DNA from: Spirochaetaceae bacterium
GTDB taxonomy: Bacteria; Spirochaetota; Spirochaetia; Treponematales; Breznakiellaceae
DNA length: 11,267 nucleotides
Assembly (NCBI GenBank): GCA_031255395.1
Contig: JAIRSQ010000178.1
Span: 1-11,267, forward strand
Direction: 5' to 3'
A model generated the notes under the pieces. It was not told where the DNA came from. It worked only from the letters and a program-made list of their open reading frames with translations, and did no database searches. Within the stretch, counting starts at the first letter, position 1, and each line of letters starts with the position of its first letter. A program made the position numbers and the translations under genes. Positions 1 to 5,823 of this stretch are shown here, one piece after another.

Positions 1-575
1 CTCGCGCCCAAATCCGTGGCAATGCCAACATGAATCGGGTTCGAAGGCATACGGAATTTTTGCCCCCTGAAATCGTCAACCGTTGTCAGCTTCTTGTTGC
101 TCGTAAAAGTGCGCGCGCTATTCGGGCCGACGGAAAGCATCCGCGTCTCAGGAAAAGCCCTGTCGAAATCCTTGATAAAATCGTCCGCGAACGACCCTGT
201 CCACACCCTCTTCGCGTGGCCAAGATTCTGGTACAGGAACGGCCAGTCGGAAATAAGCATGGGTTTATACTCGGTATTCATAACCGACCCGATGACAGCG
301 ACCTCGATAGAACCGTTCCGCACGCCGTCCCAAAGCGCCTGCTCGTTCCCCAACACGCCCGAGTGGTACACTTCGACCGTAATCGCGCCATTGGTCTTTT
401 CCTCAATCTGAGGTTTAAAAACCCGGTCAATCGCCTGCGCGATAGGGTGCGTTGCGCTCCACGTGTCGCCAACCTTCAACGTGACCTTAGTCTGCTGCTG
501 GCTTGGCGCAGCCGGTAAAACCGCCACGGCGACGCTCGCCGCAACAACGAAACACAGAAATTTTCCTGCTTTCAT
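1..575 (-). CDS. TRAP transporter substrate-binding protein, DctP family (partial, N-terminal part)
   Basis: This is the first 191 codons of a periplasmic solute receptor that feeds a TRAP (tripartite ATP-independent) transporter, normally for carboxylates or related small acids. The gene runs off the left edge. It starts with a Sec signal peptide: a short basic head (MKAGK), a hydrophobic stretch and a likely cleavage in the Ala/Pro-rich segment near residue 22-24. The mature part begins with a TLKVGDTWSATHP strand typical of DctP/DctB receptors. Then come the EVYHSGVLGNEQALWDGVRNG segment, which corresponds to the family's 'G...e...l..v..G' block, the TFTSNKKL segment, and DDFRGQKFRMP, the usual place of the ligand-binding arginine. 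The ATG at 575 is preceded by AGGAGG with 5 nt spacing. The membrane subunits (DctQ/DctM) are not in the window. The family is clear; the substrate cannot be told. Confidence 0.9.
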   Translation of the reverse strand, partial: MKAGKFLCFVVAASVAVAVLPAAPSQQQTKVTLKVGDTWSATHPIAQAIDRVFKPQIEEKTNGAITVEVYHSGVLGNEQALWDGVRNGSIEVAVIGSVMNTEYKPMLISDWPFLYQNLGHAKRVWTGSFADDFIKDFDRAFPETRMLSVGPNSARTFTSNKKLTTVDDFRGQKFRMPSNPIHVGIATDLGA

Positions 576-580
576 ACAAT

Positions 581-586
581 CCTCCT
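581..586 (-). promoter_or_regulatory. Ribosome binding site of the TRAP receptor gene
   Basis: AGGAGG reads on the minus strand 5 nt before the ATG at 575. It fixes the start of the partial gene. Confidence 0.85.
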
Positions 587-602
587 TGGAGTTCGTCTCC
601 AA
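586..602 (-). promoter_or_regulatory. Small hairpin abutting the Shine-Dalgarno of the TRAP gene
   Basis: In the transcript TTGGAG (602-597) can pair with CTCCAA (591-586) around a 5-nt loop ACGAA. The 3' arm ends on the first base of AGGAGG, so the hairpin stands directly against the ribosome binding site. It may only protect the 5' end or set spacing. A regulatory role is a guess. Confidence 0.4.
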
Positions 603-620
603 CACATTTTGATACAAATC

Positions 621-650
621 ATTATATAACAAGTCCGCCGAAGTTGTCAA
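621..650 (-). promoter_or_regulatory. Sigma70-type promoter for the TRAP receptor gene
   Basis: On the minus strand a perfect -35 box TTGACA (650-645) is followed after 18 nt by a perfect -10 box TATAAT (626-621). Transcription would start near 613-615, giving a leader of about 40 nt that carries a small hairpin and the Shine-Dalgarno. This is the best promoter in the window and suggests strong, sigma70-dependent expression. Confidence 0.85.
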
Positions 651-714
651 CCATGAAAAAGTAGGGGATTAAGACTTGCGATTGGGCGGTTGCGAGTCGG
701 CTTTGGGAGCGTAA

Positions 715-756
715 AGCAATGAGCAATGAGCAATGAAGAATGAGCAGTGGGGAATG
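715..756. repeat. Heptanucleotide tandem repeat (six units)
   Basis: Units of 7 bp run head to tail: AGCAATG at 715-721, 722-728 and 729-735 exactly, then degenerate AAGAATG, AGCAGTG and GGGAATG to 756. It lies in non-coding DNA about 65-105 bp upstream of the TRAP promoter. The short reading frames that cross it, with Leu-Leu-Ile-Ala-His-Cys style peptides, come from the repeat and are not genes. Confidence 0.8.
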
Positions 757-792
757 AGCTTTCCAAGGGGGCTGGCGTGGCATCCGGGGGGG

Positions 793-880
793 CGTCATTG
801 CGAGCCGTAGGCGAAGCAACCCGGCACGGGGGATTTTCTGAAATATGGATTGCTTCGCCCTTACGGCCTCGCAATGACCG
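793..880. repeat. Inverted-repeat element, MITE/REP-like palindrome
   Basis: The left arm 793-822 begins CGTCATTGCGAG and contains GGCGAAGCAA. The right arm 847-880 read in reverse begins CGGTCATTGCGAG and contains GGCGAAGCAATCC. The arms match over about 30 bp with three single-base insertions in the right arm and one substitution, around a roughly 24-bp spacer. The core 'GTCATTGCGAG...GAAGCAA' is the kind of dispersed palindrome seen in many host-associated bacteria. It carries no ORF of its own. It ends 10 bp from the stop codon of the LpoB-like gene, so in that transcript it would fold into a long hairpin and could act as a terminator or 3' stabiliser. Confidence 0.8.
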
Positions 881-890
881 GACGGTGGCG

Positions 891-1688
891 CTAGATGGGT
901 TCGCTTGCGCTGCCTACGAGACGGCCTGTTTTCACGTCAAGCGCCTTGACTCTGAGTCGGCGAAGTTCGCCCGGCCCGTCAAGCCTGCCGCTTAGGACAA
1001 AATCGGCGCCAAGCAACTGGCCTATGAACCAAAGGATATAATCGTTCTGATACGATGGTGTGCCGATGCCGCTGGTGGCCCGGAACGCGTCGACCGTGCG
1101 GCGGTCTATCACTTCAAAACGCTTGGGCGACTGCACGGTAAGATATGTAAGTTCCTCAAGTACGTAGTCTGCCTGGCTCTCGTTATCCGAATCGACATTT
1201 ATAACGGCTATTTTAGACTTCCTTTTTATGTTTCGCGTGGCGTTTTCGAACGAACTTCGGACGGACGTCTCAATGTTAATGCCGACGTTTTCCACAGCGG
1301 ACATCGTTGGCGCTCCCACCTGTATGCCTTCTTGCCCTACAACGACAATCGACTCGTCCGTGACCGTAAACATTATACGGCTGTTGTTAGCGTTAAACTG
1401 GGCTACTTCCGTGCTTCTTGCTTGATAATCCTCGAATGCGGCGCGTATCGTATGCGGGCCGTTACGGATTTTGAACGTCGCGGTTTCGCCCACTTTGAGC
1501 GTTCCCGCGACTTTGGCGTCAATATATATACGCAGACGGATCAGACTGTTGTTATCCACTCGCTGCACGACAACTTCGGACACGCGGCCGCTTCTGTTGC
1601 CCCCGGCTTCGGCGGTTACCGCCGGCACTGCGAACAAGATAGCGAACGCCGCCGCAAGACTATAAAAATACAAGTTTAACCGTCTCAT
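891..1688 (-). CDS. Secreted protein with PEGA-like and LpoB/CsgG-like domains
   Basis: A 265-residue exported protein of unknown specific role. Residues 1-27 form a signal peptide (basic MRRLN head, hydrophobic Ala/Phe/Leu core, cleavage near VTAEA). Residues 38-115 (VVVQRVDNNSLIRL, IYIDAKVAGTLKVGE, NGPHTIRAAFEDY) look like a small beta-rich PEGA-type domain. Residues 160-265 resemble the CsgG/LpoB fold found in many treponemal envelope proteins: KIAVINVDS, then DYVLEELTYLTVQS, RFEVIDRRTVDAFRA, GQLLGADFVLSGRL and RRLRVKALDVKTGRLV. LpoB activates penicillin-binding proteins and CsgG is a secretion pore, but that functional transfer is not safe here. No lipobox Cys is visible, so it is probably periplasmic. 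The ATG at 1688 follows a GAGGGG Shine-Dalgarno. The stop lies beside the inverted-repeat element. Confidence 0.75.
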   Translation of the reverse strand: MRRLNLYFYSLAAAFAILFAVPAVTAEAGGNRSGRVSEVVVQRVDNNSLIRLRIYIDAKVAGTLKVGETATFKIRNGPHTIRAAFEDYQARSTEVAQFNANNSRIMFTVTDESIVVVGQEGIQVGAPTMSAVENVGINIETSVRSSFENATRNIKRKSKIAVINVDSDNESQADYVLEELTYLTVQSPKRFEVIDRRTVDAFRATSGIGTPSYQNDYILWFIGQLLGADFVLSGRLDGPGELRRLRVKALDVKTGRLVGSASEPI

Positions 1689-1824
1689 ATATCATTCCCC
1701 TCGACAATGAACATACCGCGTGGATAGTCCTTTTCCGGTTATTGATTTTCGGGTATTCTACTGTTGTAAAACTACTCCGCTATGGTTAAATTTCGGCATT
1801 TTGCCTGAAAAAATATAGTATTTT
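1689..1824. promoter_or_regulatory. Divergent intergenic region between the LpoB-like gene and the pseudouridine synthase gene
   Basis: AT-rich spacer from which both flanking genes are transcribed outward. A bulged hairpin, TTTCGGC (1791-1797) with GCC-T-GAAA (1803-1810), sits just before a TATAGT box (1814-1819). That box ends 5 nt before the ATG at 1825. No well-spaced -35/-10 pair is obvious on either strand. Confidence 0.35.
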
Positions 1825-2568
1825 ATGGGGAAGCCATTGAGAATAAGGCCTTTTTCAGTTATTTACGAGGATGATGACATGATAGCCGTGAACAAGGCTT
1901 CGGGTATTCCGTCCGTAACCGACCGCTGGGACAGCTCAAAGCGCGGCCTTAACGCGCTGCTTGCGGAAGTTTTAAGGAAGCGGATTTTTATAGTTCACAG
2001 GATAGACGCGGACACGTCCGGCGCGGTCGTTTTCGCTAAAAACCCCGCCGCGCACCGCCGATTGTCCATGGCCTTTGAATCGCGGTCGGCGGGGAAACTC
2101 TATACAGCCGTAGTTCTGGGAAAGCCTGAATGGACGGAAACAAGCTGCGCCGCCCCTCTCGTTCCGAACGGTGACAAACGCCATAGAACCATCATCGACA
2201 AGTACCGCGGCAAGAAGTCGCTGACTCGTTTTAGACTGCTGCATTCAGCCGCCGGACTGTCCGTAGTCGCCGCCGCGCCGGAAAGCGGCAGAACCCACCA
2301 AATACGGGTTCACCTTGCCAGCATGGGACATCCGATTGTATGCGACACGCTGTACGGCAGAGGCGCCCCGCTGTTCCTTTCATCCTTTAAAAGAACATGG
2401 CGCGGCGACCGTCACGACGAACGCCCGCTGATAGGACGCCTCGCTCTGCACGCCCAAAAATTGAAAATACCCGCCCGCGGCGGCGGAGAGCTATGTTTCG
2501 AGGCGCCGTACCCCAAGGATATGGCGGCGGTGATCGGCCAAATAGAAAAACTGTCCCGCAGGTTTTAA
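1825..2568 (+). CDS. RluA-family 23S rRNA/tRNA pseudouridine synthase
   Basis: A 247-residue cytoplasmic enzyme that would isomerise a uridine to pseudouridine in rRNA or tRNA. It has the YEDDDMIAVNKASGIPS opening strand and the catalytic motif HRIDADTSG (58-66) with Asp61 as nucleophile. The downstream GRTHQIRVHLASMGHPIVCDTLYG block and the late ERPLIGRLALHAQKL motif are also present. There is no S4 domain, so it is of the short RluA type. The insert with FLSSFKR before the last motif fits a spirochaete/Bacteroidetes-like subgroup. Which RNA site it modifies cannot be told. The start is uncertain: the ATG at 1825 has no Shine-Dalgarno, while an in-frame TTG at 1837 has GGGGAA 4 nt upstream and still lies before the conserved part. 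A second family member lies at 4880-5617. Confidence 0.92.
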   Translation: MGKPLRIRPFSVIYEDDDMIAVNKASGIPSVTDRWDSSKRGLNALLAEVLRKRIFIVHRIDADTSGAVVFAKNPAAHRRLSMAFESRSAGKLYTAVVLGKPEWTETSCAAPLVPNGDKRHRTIIDKYRGKKSLTRFRLLHSAAGLSVVAAAPESGRTHQIRVHLASMGHPIVCDTLYGRGAPLFLSSFKRTWRGDRHDERPLIGRLALHAQKLKIPARGGGELCFEAPYPKDMAAVIGQIEKLSRRF

Positions 2569-2584
2569 GAAATGATGGGCCTCT

Positions 2585-2613
2585 CCGCCGCAAGCGGCGG
2601 GGTATTAAACCCC
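2585..2613. repeat. Double GC-rich palindrome after the pseudouridine synthase gene
   Basis: CCGCCG/CGGCGG closes a CAAG tetraloop (2585-2600). Immediately after, sharing two G residues, GGGGT/ACCCC closes an ATTAA loop (2599-2613). The two stems cannot both form fully. No T-run follows directly; a T-rich stretch comes only at 2626-2641. It may act as a terminator or mRNA 3' stabiliser, or be one copy of a dispersed REP-type element. Confidence 0.5.
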
Positions 2614-2654
2614 ACTGTGAATAAAGATTTTCAAATTTTTTGCCGACAATTAGC

Positions 2655-3656
2655 ATGATGACCGCGGTAAAAAGAATTTTAGCCACTTTCACTGTCATGG
2701 CCGGGGCCGTGATGTTTTTGCCATCGTTCGATAAATCAGAAAAAGCGACGGATGGCCAATTCGCGATTCCGGCGGAAAAAAATTTCGGACAGCCGGAAGT
2801 TATCGCAGAGGCCGCGGAACAAGAAAAAACTGACGAGGCCGAAACCGCCGTTGCCGTCCGGCCGCCGGACAACAGGTCAATACTGCTGGACAACGACATT
2901 CTCGCGTTTTACGGGCATCCTGTCGCAAAAAAAATGGGTATACTTGGACGGTATCCAAGGGACGAACTTTTTGAAAAACTTTCCGCCCTTGCCGACGAGT
3001 ACCGCTCCGAAAGCGGCGGGCGGGATATCGTTAAGGCGTTTTACATTATATATGGCACTGTGCAGCCTGAAGGCAACATACTGACTATGAGCCAGATTGA
3101 CGAACCGTTGCTGGAGGAATGGATAGAGTACGCGAAAGAACGCGGAGTCCTTGTATTCCTTGACCATCAGATAGGCAAATACGATCCGGTGGAATCGCTT
3201 GCGACTATGTTCCCGTATCTCAAATATCCCAACGTCCACCTTGCGCTCGACCCCGAATGGCGCACGACAAAACCTATGCGGGAATTCGGCAGCGTCAGCG
3301 CGGAAGAAATAAACCGGGCACAGGAAGCGATGGAAAAATACATGACAGAAAACAACATCGAAGGCGAGCGTATGCTGGTAATCCATCAGTTTAGAGAGGT
3401 TATGATACGGAATCGCGCCAATGTCAAAGCCGATTTTGAGAGCGTCCGCCTTGTGCACTGCATGGACGGGGTCGGAACCCCGAAAGAAAAACTGGAAACG
3501 TACAAATTCAACGCGTTGGCAAAAAATATGCCGGTAAAAGCGTTTAAACTGTTTTACGATTTCAAACTTCCGGGCGTGCTGGTCGATACGCCTCTCTTAA
3601 CCCCAAAAGAAGTGTACGCTCTCGAACCGCGCCCAACCGTCATCATGTACCAGTAA
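2655..3656 (+). CDS. Conserved membrane-anchored or secreted protein of unknown function
   Basis: A 333-residue protein that I can describe but not name. Residues 1-24 (MMTAVKR, then a hydrophobic ILATFTVMAGAVMFLPSF stretch) form a signal peptide or N-terminal anchor. Residues 25-75 are a charged Glu/Lys/Ala-rich linker. From about residue 80 to the end runs one domain with ILAFYGHPVAKKMGILGRYP, VLVFLDHQIGKYDP, NVHLALDPEWRT, RMLVIHQF, VHCMDGVGTP and ALEPRPTVIMYQ. The regular alternation of hydrophobic strands ending in D, H or E suggests a TIM-barrel-like enzyme fold. I believe similar sequences occur as uncharacterised secreted proteins in actinobacteria and other phyla. The start was set at ATG 2655; ATG 2658 and TTG 2640 also fit, and no Shine-Dalgarno is visible. 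The 3' end overlaps nth by 14 bp tail to tail. Confidence 0.75.
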   Translation: MMTAVKRILATFTVMAGAVMFLPSFDKSEKATDGQFAIPAEKNFGQPEVIAEAAEQEKTDEAETAVAVRPPDNRSILLDNDILAFYGHPVAKKMGILGRYPRDELFEKLSALADEYRSESGGRDIVKAFYIIYGTVQPEGNILTMSQIDEPLLEEWIEYAKERGVLVFLDHQIGKYDPVESLATMFPYLKYPNVHLALDPEWRTTKPMREFGSVSAEEINRAQEAMEKYMTENNIEGERMLVIHQFREVMIRNRANVKADFESVRLVHCMDGVGTPKEKLETYKFNALAKNMPVKAFKLFYDFKLPGVLVDTPLLTPKEVYALEPRPTVIMYQ

Positions 3657-4332
3657 CAGGATGACGCTCAGCGCGCCGGAAGGCGCAATATTCCGCGATA
3701 ACGCAGTTTTGGCAACGCGGGCCTACGGGACGGCAGACTTGCTGTCCGTACAGAACGAGCAACGCGTTGATACGCTTCCAAAATTTCAGCGGCAGGACGC
3801 GGCGCAGTATCTCTTCGGTTTCGTCAGGTTTTTTCGATTTTAGCCAGCCCGCCCTGTTGCAGACGCGGTGCACGTGGGTGTCTACGCAGATGCCGTCCAT
3901 ATCAAAAGCTTCGATTAGCACAAGGTTAGCCGTCTTTCTGCCAACGCCGGGCAATGCAAGCAGACTGTCCATGTCGGCTGGGATTTTGCCGTCATATTCT
4001 TCGAGGATGATACGCGCTATTTTTTGCAGATTCGCTATCTTGGTGCGGTAAAAACCGGCGGGAAACGCAAGCCTCTCCGCCTCCTCCGTACTCAGTTTTA
4101 AGAACGAGGCGGGGTCAGGAGCCCTTTCTAGCAAGGCTCCGCTTGCCGCCAGAGTTACCTTGTCTTTTGTACGCAGGCTCATAACGGTCGAAAGCAACAC
4201 GGCCCATGCGTCGCTGCCGTAGCGTTCGGCTATCGTGCTTACCGAGGGCGCGCCGTCAGCGTTTTTAGGCAAGCCGTCCCGCCACGTCTCCAGCCCGCTT
4301 ACGATCGCGTCCCAGTCGACGACGGAATTCAT
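3643..4332 (-). CDS. nth: Endonuclease III (DNA N-glycosylase/AP lyase)
   Basis: A 229-residue base-excision repair enzyme that removes oxidised pyrimidines and nicks the resulting abasic site. The helix-hairpin-helix LPGVGRKTA is at 127-135 with the Schiff-base lysine Lys133. The catalytic aspartate is Asp151 in VDTHVHRVCNR. The iron-sulfur cluster loop is complete: Cys200, Cys207, Cys210 and Cys216 in the C-x6-C-x2-C-x5-C pattern. A longer frame reaches 4365, but it would overlap ispF by 32 bp. The ATG at 4332 lies one base after the ispF stop and has AAGGA 8 nt upstream, so I chose it. The two genes are almost certainly co-transcribed and translationally coupled. The 3' end overlaps the convergent gene ending at 3656. 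Confidence 0.95.
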   Translation of the reverse strand: MNSVVDWDAIVSGLETWRDGLPKNADGAPSVSTIAERYGSDAWAVLLSTVMSLRTKDKVTLAASGALLERAPDPASFLKLSTEEAERLAFPAGFYRTKIANLQKIARIILEEYDGKIPADMDSLLALPGVGRKTANLVLIEAFDMDGICVDTHVHRVCNRAGWLKSKKPDETEEILRRVLPLKFWKRINALLVLYGQQVCRPVGPRCQNCVIAEYCAFRRAERHPVTGT

Positions 4333-4333
4333 T

Positions 4334-4816
4334 TTACGCGTCCTTTTCCAACAGGCAAGCGGCAAAGGCTTCGACCGCCTTGCCGTTCCCTATATCGCCA
4401 AGACCTTCTCCGCTCTTGCCCTTTACAAAGACCGCCTCGCTAGGAATACCGAGCGCGCCCGCCAATGACAGGCGTATAGCGTTCCGGTACGGCAGCACGG
4501 CGGGGCTTTCACAGCTTACAACGCAGTCTATGTTGACGATGCGCCATGCTTCCCGCGTTAACGCCTGAACGCAAATTTTAAGGAATTCCAGCGAATCGCC
4601 GTCTTTCCACGCGGGGTCGCCGGCAGGAAAAAACTCGCCAATATCGCCCAAGCCCGCCGCTCCGAGCAACGCGTCGATAACGGCGTGGCAAAGCGCGTCG
4701 CCGTCCGAATGCCCGTCCTCGCCGAAAGCGGCTTCCAACTGGACGCCGCCCAGCAGGAAGCACCTGCCCGGCACGAGCCTATGCAGATCGCGCCCAAGTC
4801 CCACGCGGTAAATCAT
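4334..4816 (-). CDS. ispF: 2-C-methyl-D-erythritol 2,4-cyclodiphosphate synthase
   Basis: A 160-residue enzyme of the MEP (non-mevalonate) isoprenoid pathway. It cyclises CDP-methylerythritol 2-phosphate, releasing CMP. The length matches the family. Zinc ligands are visible as Asp10 and His12 in GRDLH, and His44 in SDGDALCHAVIDALLGA. The C-terminal KGKSGEGLGDIGNGKAVEA (about 132-150) is the family's closing motif, with Glu137 in the CDP-binding position. The usual FPDTDP segment is FPAGDP here, a mild departure. The start ATG at 4816 has only a weak AAAAAG before it, and a TATAAT box lies at 4828-4823. Neighbours are an RluA-type gene 63 bp upstream and nth one base downstream. No ispD is adjacent in the window. 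Confidence 0.95.
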   Translation of the reverse strand: MIYRVGLGRDLHRLVPGRCFLLGGVQLEAAFGEDGHSDGDALCHAVIDALLGAAGLGDIGEFFPAGDPAWKDGDSLEFLKICVQALTREAWRIVNIDCVVSCESPAVLPYRNAIRLSLAGALGIPSEAVFVKGKSGEGLGDIGNGKAVEAFAACLLEKDA

Positions 4817-4822
4817 CTTTTT

Positions 4823-4828
4823 ATTATA
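4823..4828 (-). promoter_or_regulatory. Possible -10 box directly before ispF
   Basis: TATAAT on the minus strand ends 6 nt before the ATG of ispF, so transcription would begin at or near the start codon. The -35 region at 17-nt spacing (TGTATG) is poor. This is a weak promoter candidate that would produce a leaderless ispF message. Confidence 0.3.
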
Positions 4829-4879
4829 CAGCCTTGCATGGCAAACATACAGCCCGCCCCGCCTTAAAGAGCGGGAGGT

Positions 4880-5617
4880 TTAATGTTCCCGAAACGGCAA
4901 TGACGGGATTTTGGGAACAACTTGGAATTGCGGCCCGGTTAGCCCGTCATCGGCCGTATCTTCAAATTCCATGCCGAAAACTTTCAGAGCCTCCGTAAAA
5001 CAGTCCGGCAACGGGGCGCGGACATCCAAAACGCGCCCGTTTGGCAATGGCAGAGCGAGACGGAACGCGTGCAGCATCAGGCGTTTTATTCCGGCCTCCC
5101 GGCGAAGCCGTCTGTTAAGCGCAAAATCGCCGTACTTTCTGTCGCCGAGTACCGGCAGGCCGTTTTGGGCAAGGTGGCGGCGTATCTGATGCGTCCTGCC
5201 GGTGCCAAGTTCAAGCCGGTACAGCGCGAAACCTCCGTTTTCCGCAAGCCGCCTGTAACGCGTGCGCGCCTCTTTTGTAACGCCCTTTCGAGTAAGGCTT
5301 TCGTCTATCGTTCCGGTATCGCCGGTTACGGCGCCATAACCGGCGCGGCAGATTGCCAGATACTGTTTGAGAGCCGTGCCGTCCGCCATAGCCCGTGAAA
5401 AACGGGCGGCGGCGGCGCGGCTCTTCGCCGTCAGCGCCGCGCCGGAGGTGTCTTTGTCGAGCCTGTGCGTCAAAAGCGGCCTTGGACTGTACATTTCCTT
5501 CAGAATATCGTCAAGATTCGTATGCGCGCCGCTGCCGCCCTGTACGGGCAAGCCCTCCGGTTTGTTTACGACCAGGCACTCGTCATCCTCGTATAAAACT
5601 TCGATTTTTTTAATCAA
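4880..5617 (-). CDS. RluA-family pseudouridine synthase (second copy, TTG start)
   Basis: A 245-residue enzyme of the RluA/RluC/RluD family without an S4 domain. It has VLYEDDECLVVNKPEGLPVQGG at the N-terminus, catalytic HRLDKDTSG (51-59, Asp54), GTGRTHQIRRHLAQNGLPVLGDRKYG and LMLHAFRLALPLP. The sequence differs clearly from the paralogue at 1825-2568, so it is an old paralogue and not a recent duplicate. The target RNA site is unknown. The start is TTG at 5617, supported by GGGAG 7 nt upstream. No in-frame ATG is available until residue 42, inside the conserved region. A five-codon ATG frame (5631-5614) overlaps this start out of frame. ispF follows 63 bp downstream and tRNA-Asp lies 119 bp upstream, all on the same strand. 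Confidence 0.93.
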   Translation of the reverse strand: MIKKIEVLYEDDECLVVNKPEGLPVQGGSGAHTNLDDILKEMYSPRPLLTHRLDKDTSGAALTAKSRAAAARFSRAMADGTALKQYLAICRAGYGAVTGDTGTIDESLTRKGVTKEARTRYRRLAENGGFALYRLELGTGRTHQIRRHLAQNGLPVLGDRKYGDFALNRRLRREAGIKRLMLHAFRLALPLPNGRVLDVRAPLPDCFTEALKVFGMEFEDTADDGLTGPQFQVVPKIPSLPFREH

Positions 5618-5652
5618 AAAAGCGCTCCCATGAAAAGCCCGCTTTCCCGCTT

Positions 5653-5671
5653 CCGGCGTGCCCTAAGCCGG
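5653..5671. other. Hairpin with a T-rich tail on the plus strand
   Basis: CCGGC (5653-5657) pairs with GCCGG (5667-5671) around a 9-nt loop, followed on the plus strand by TTTCTTTTA. This would be a plausible plus-strand terminator, yet no plus-strand gene precedes it. On the minus strand it lies in the spacer between tRNA-Asp and the TTG-started synthase gene. Confidence 0.3.
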
Positions 5672-5698
5672 TTTCTTTTACAGGAAATTTGAAAGCGG

Positions 5699-5720
5699 CG
5701 TTTCCGCCCGGCAGGAAACG
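5699..5720 (-). terminator. Possible terminator downstream of tRNA-Asp
   Basis: CGTTTCC (5720-5714 on the minus strand) pairs perfectly over 7 bp with GGAAACG (5705-5699) around an 8-nt loop, 16 bp beyond the tRNA 3' end. No clean T-run follows; the tail is CCGCTTTCAAATTT. It may mark the 3' end of the tRNA precursor or be a processing site. Confidence 0.35.
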
Positions 5721-5736
5721 TTTGGAAAGGGAAAAT

Positions 5737-5811
5737 CGGGAGCGACGGGACTCGAACCCGCGGTCTCCGGCGTGACAGGCCAGCGCGATAAACCAGCTTC
5801 GCTACGCCCCC
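5737..5811 (-). tRNA. tRNA-Asp (anticodon GUC)
   Basis: The 75-nt cloverleaf folds completely. The acceptor GGGGGCG pairs with CGCUCCC (one G-U). The D stem is GCGA/UCGC with a 10-nt loop containing GG. The anticodon stem CUGGC/GCCGG encloses loop CUGUCAC with anticodon GUC (plus-strand 5776-5774). The variable loop is AGACC, and the T stem GCGGG/CCCGU holds loop UUCGAGU. The discriminator base is G73, as expected for Asp. CCA is not encoded. The gene stands alone, with its own promoter 12 bp upstream. Confidence 0.96.
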
Positions 5812-5823
5812 GTTTATTTACAA

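Larger units (their letters stand above)
576..890. other. 315-bp non-coding region between two minus-strand genes
   Basis: This stretch holds the leader and promoter of the TRAP gene (to 650), a low-complexity stretch with two TTGCGA words (675-695), the heptamer repeat (715-756) and the inverted-repeat element (793-880). I see no credible gene. The reading frames here lack a ribosome binding site and are built from repeat sequence. Confidence 0.75.

Noticed and set aside
30..518. Open frame of 162 codons on the plus strand
   Set aside because: It is antisense to the TRAP receptor, whose signal peptide, motifs, RBS and promoter are clear. The plus-strand frame has no RBS and no recognisable motif.
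622..874. Two short minus-strand frames with SLLIAHC-like peptides
   Set aside because: They are translations of the heptamer repeat and of the inverted-repeat arm and have no ribosome binding sites.
2387..2899. A 170-codon minus-strand frame
   Set aside because: It crosses the end of one gene, the palindrome and the start of another. It has low-complexity Arg/Pro-rich sequence and no RBS, so it is a shadow frame.
2877..3458. A 193-codon minus-strand frame antisense to the anchored protein
   Set aside because: The plus-strand protein shows ordered domain structure; the antisense frame shows no family motif.
4333..4365. Longer N-terminus for nth starting at 4365
   Set aside because: It would overlap ispF and add residues foreign to the family. 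The ATG at 4332 has a good Shine-Dalgarno and sits one base after the ispF stop.
4858..4875. Stem CCCGC/GCGGG between the second pseudouridine synthase and ispF
   Set aside because: It is only 5 bp with an 8-nt loop and no T-run on the minus strand, so it is too weak to call a terminator.
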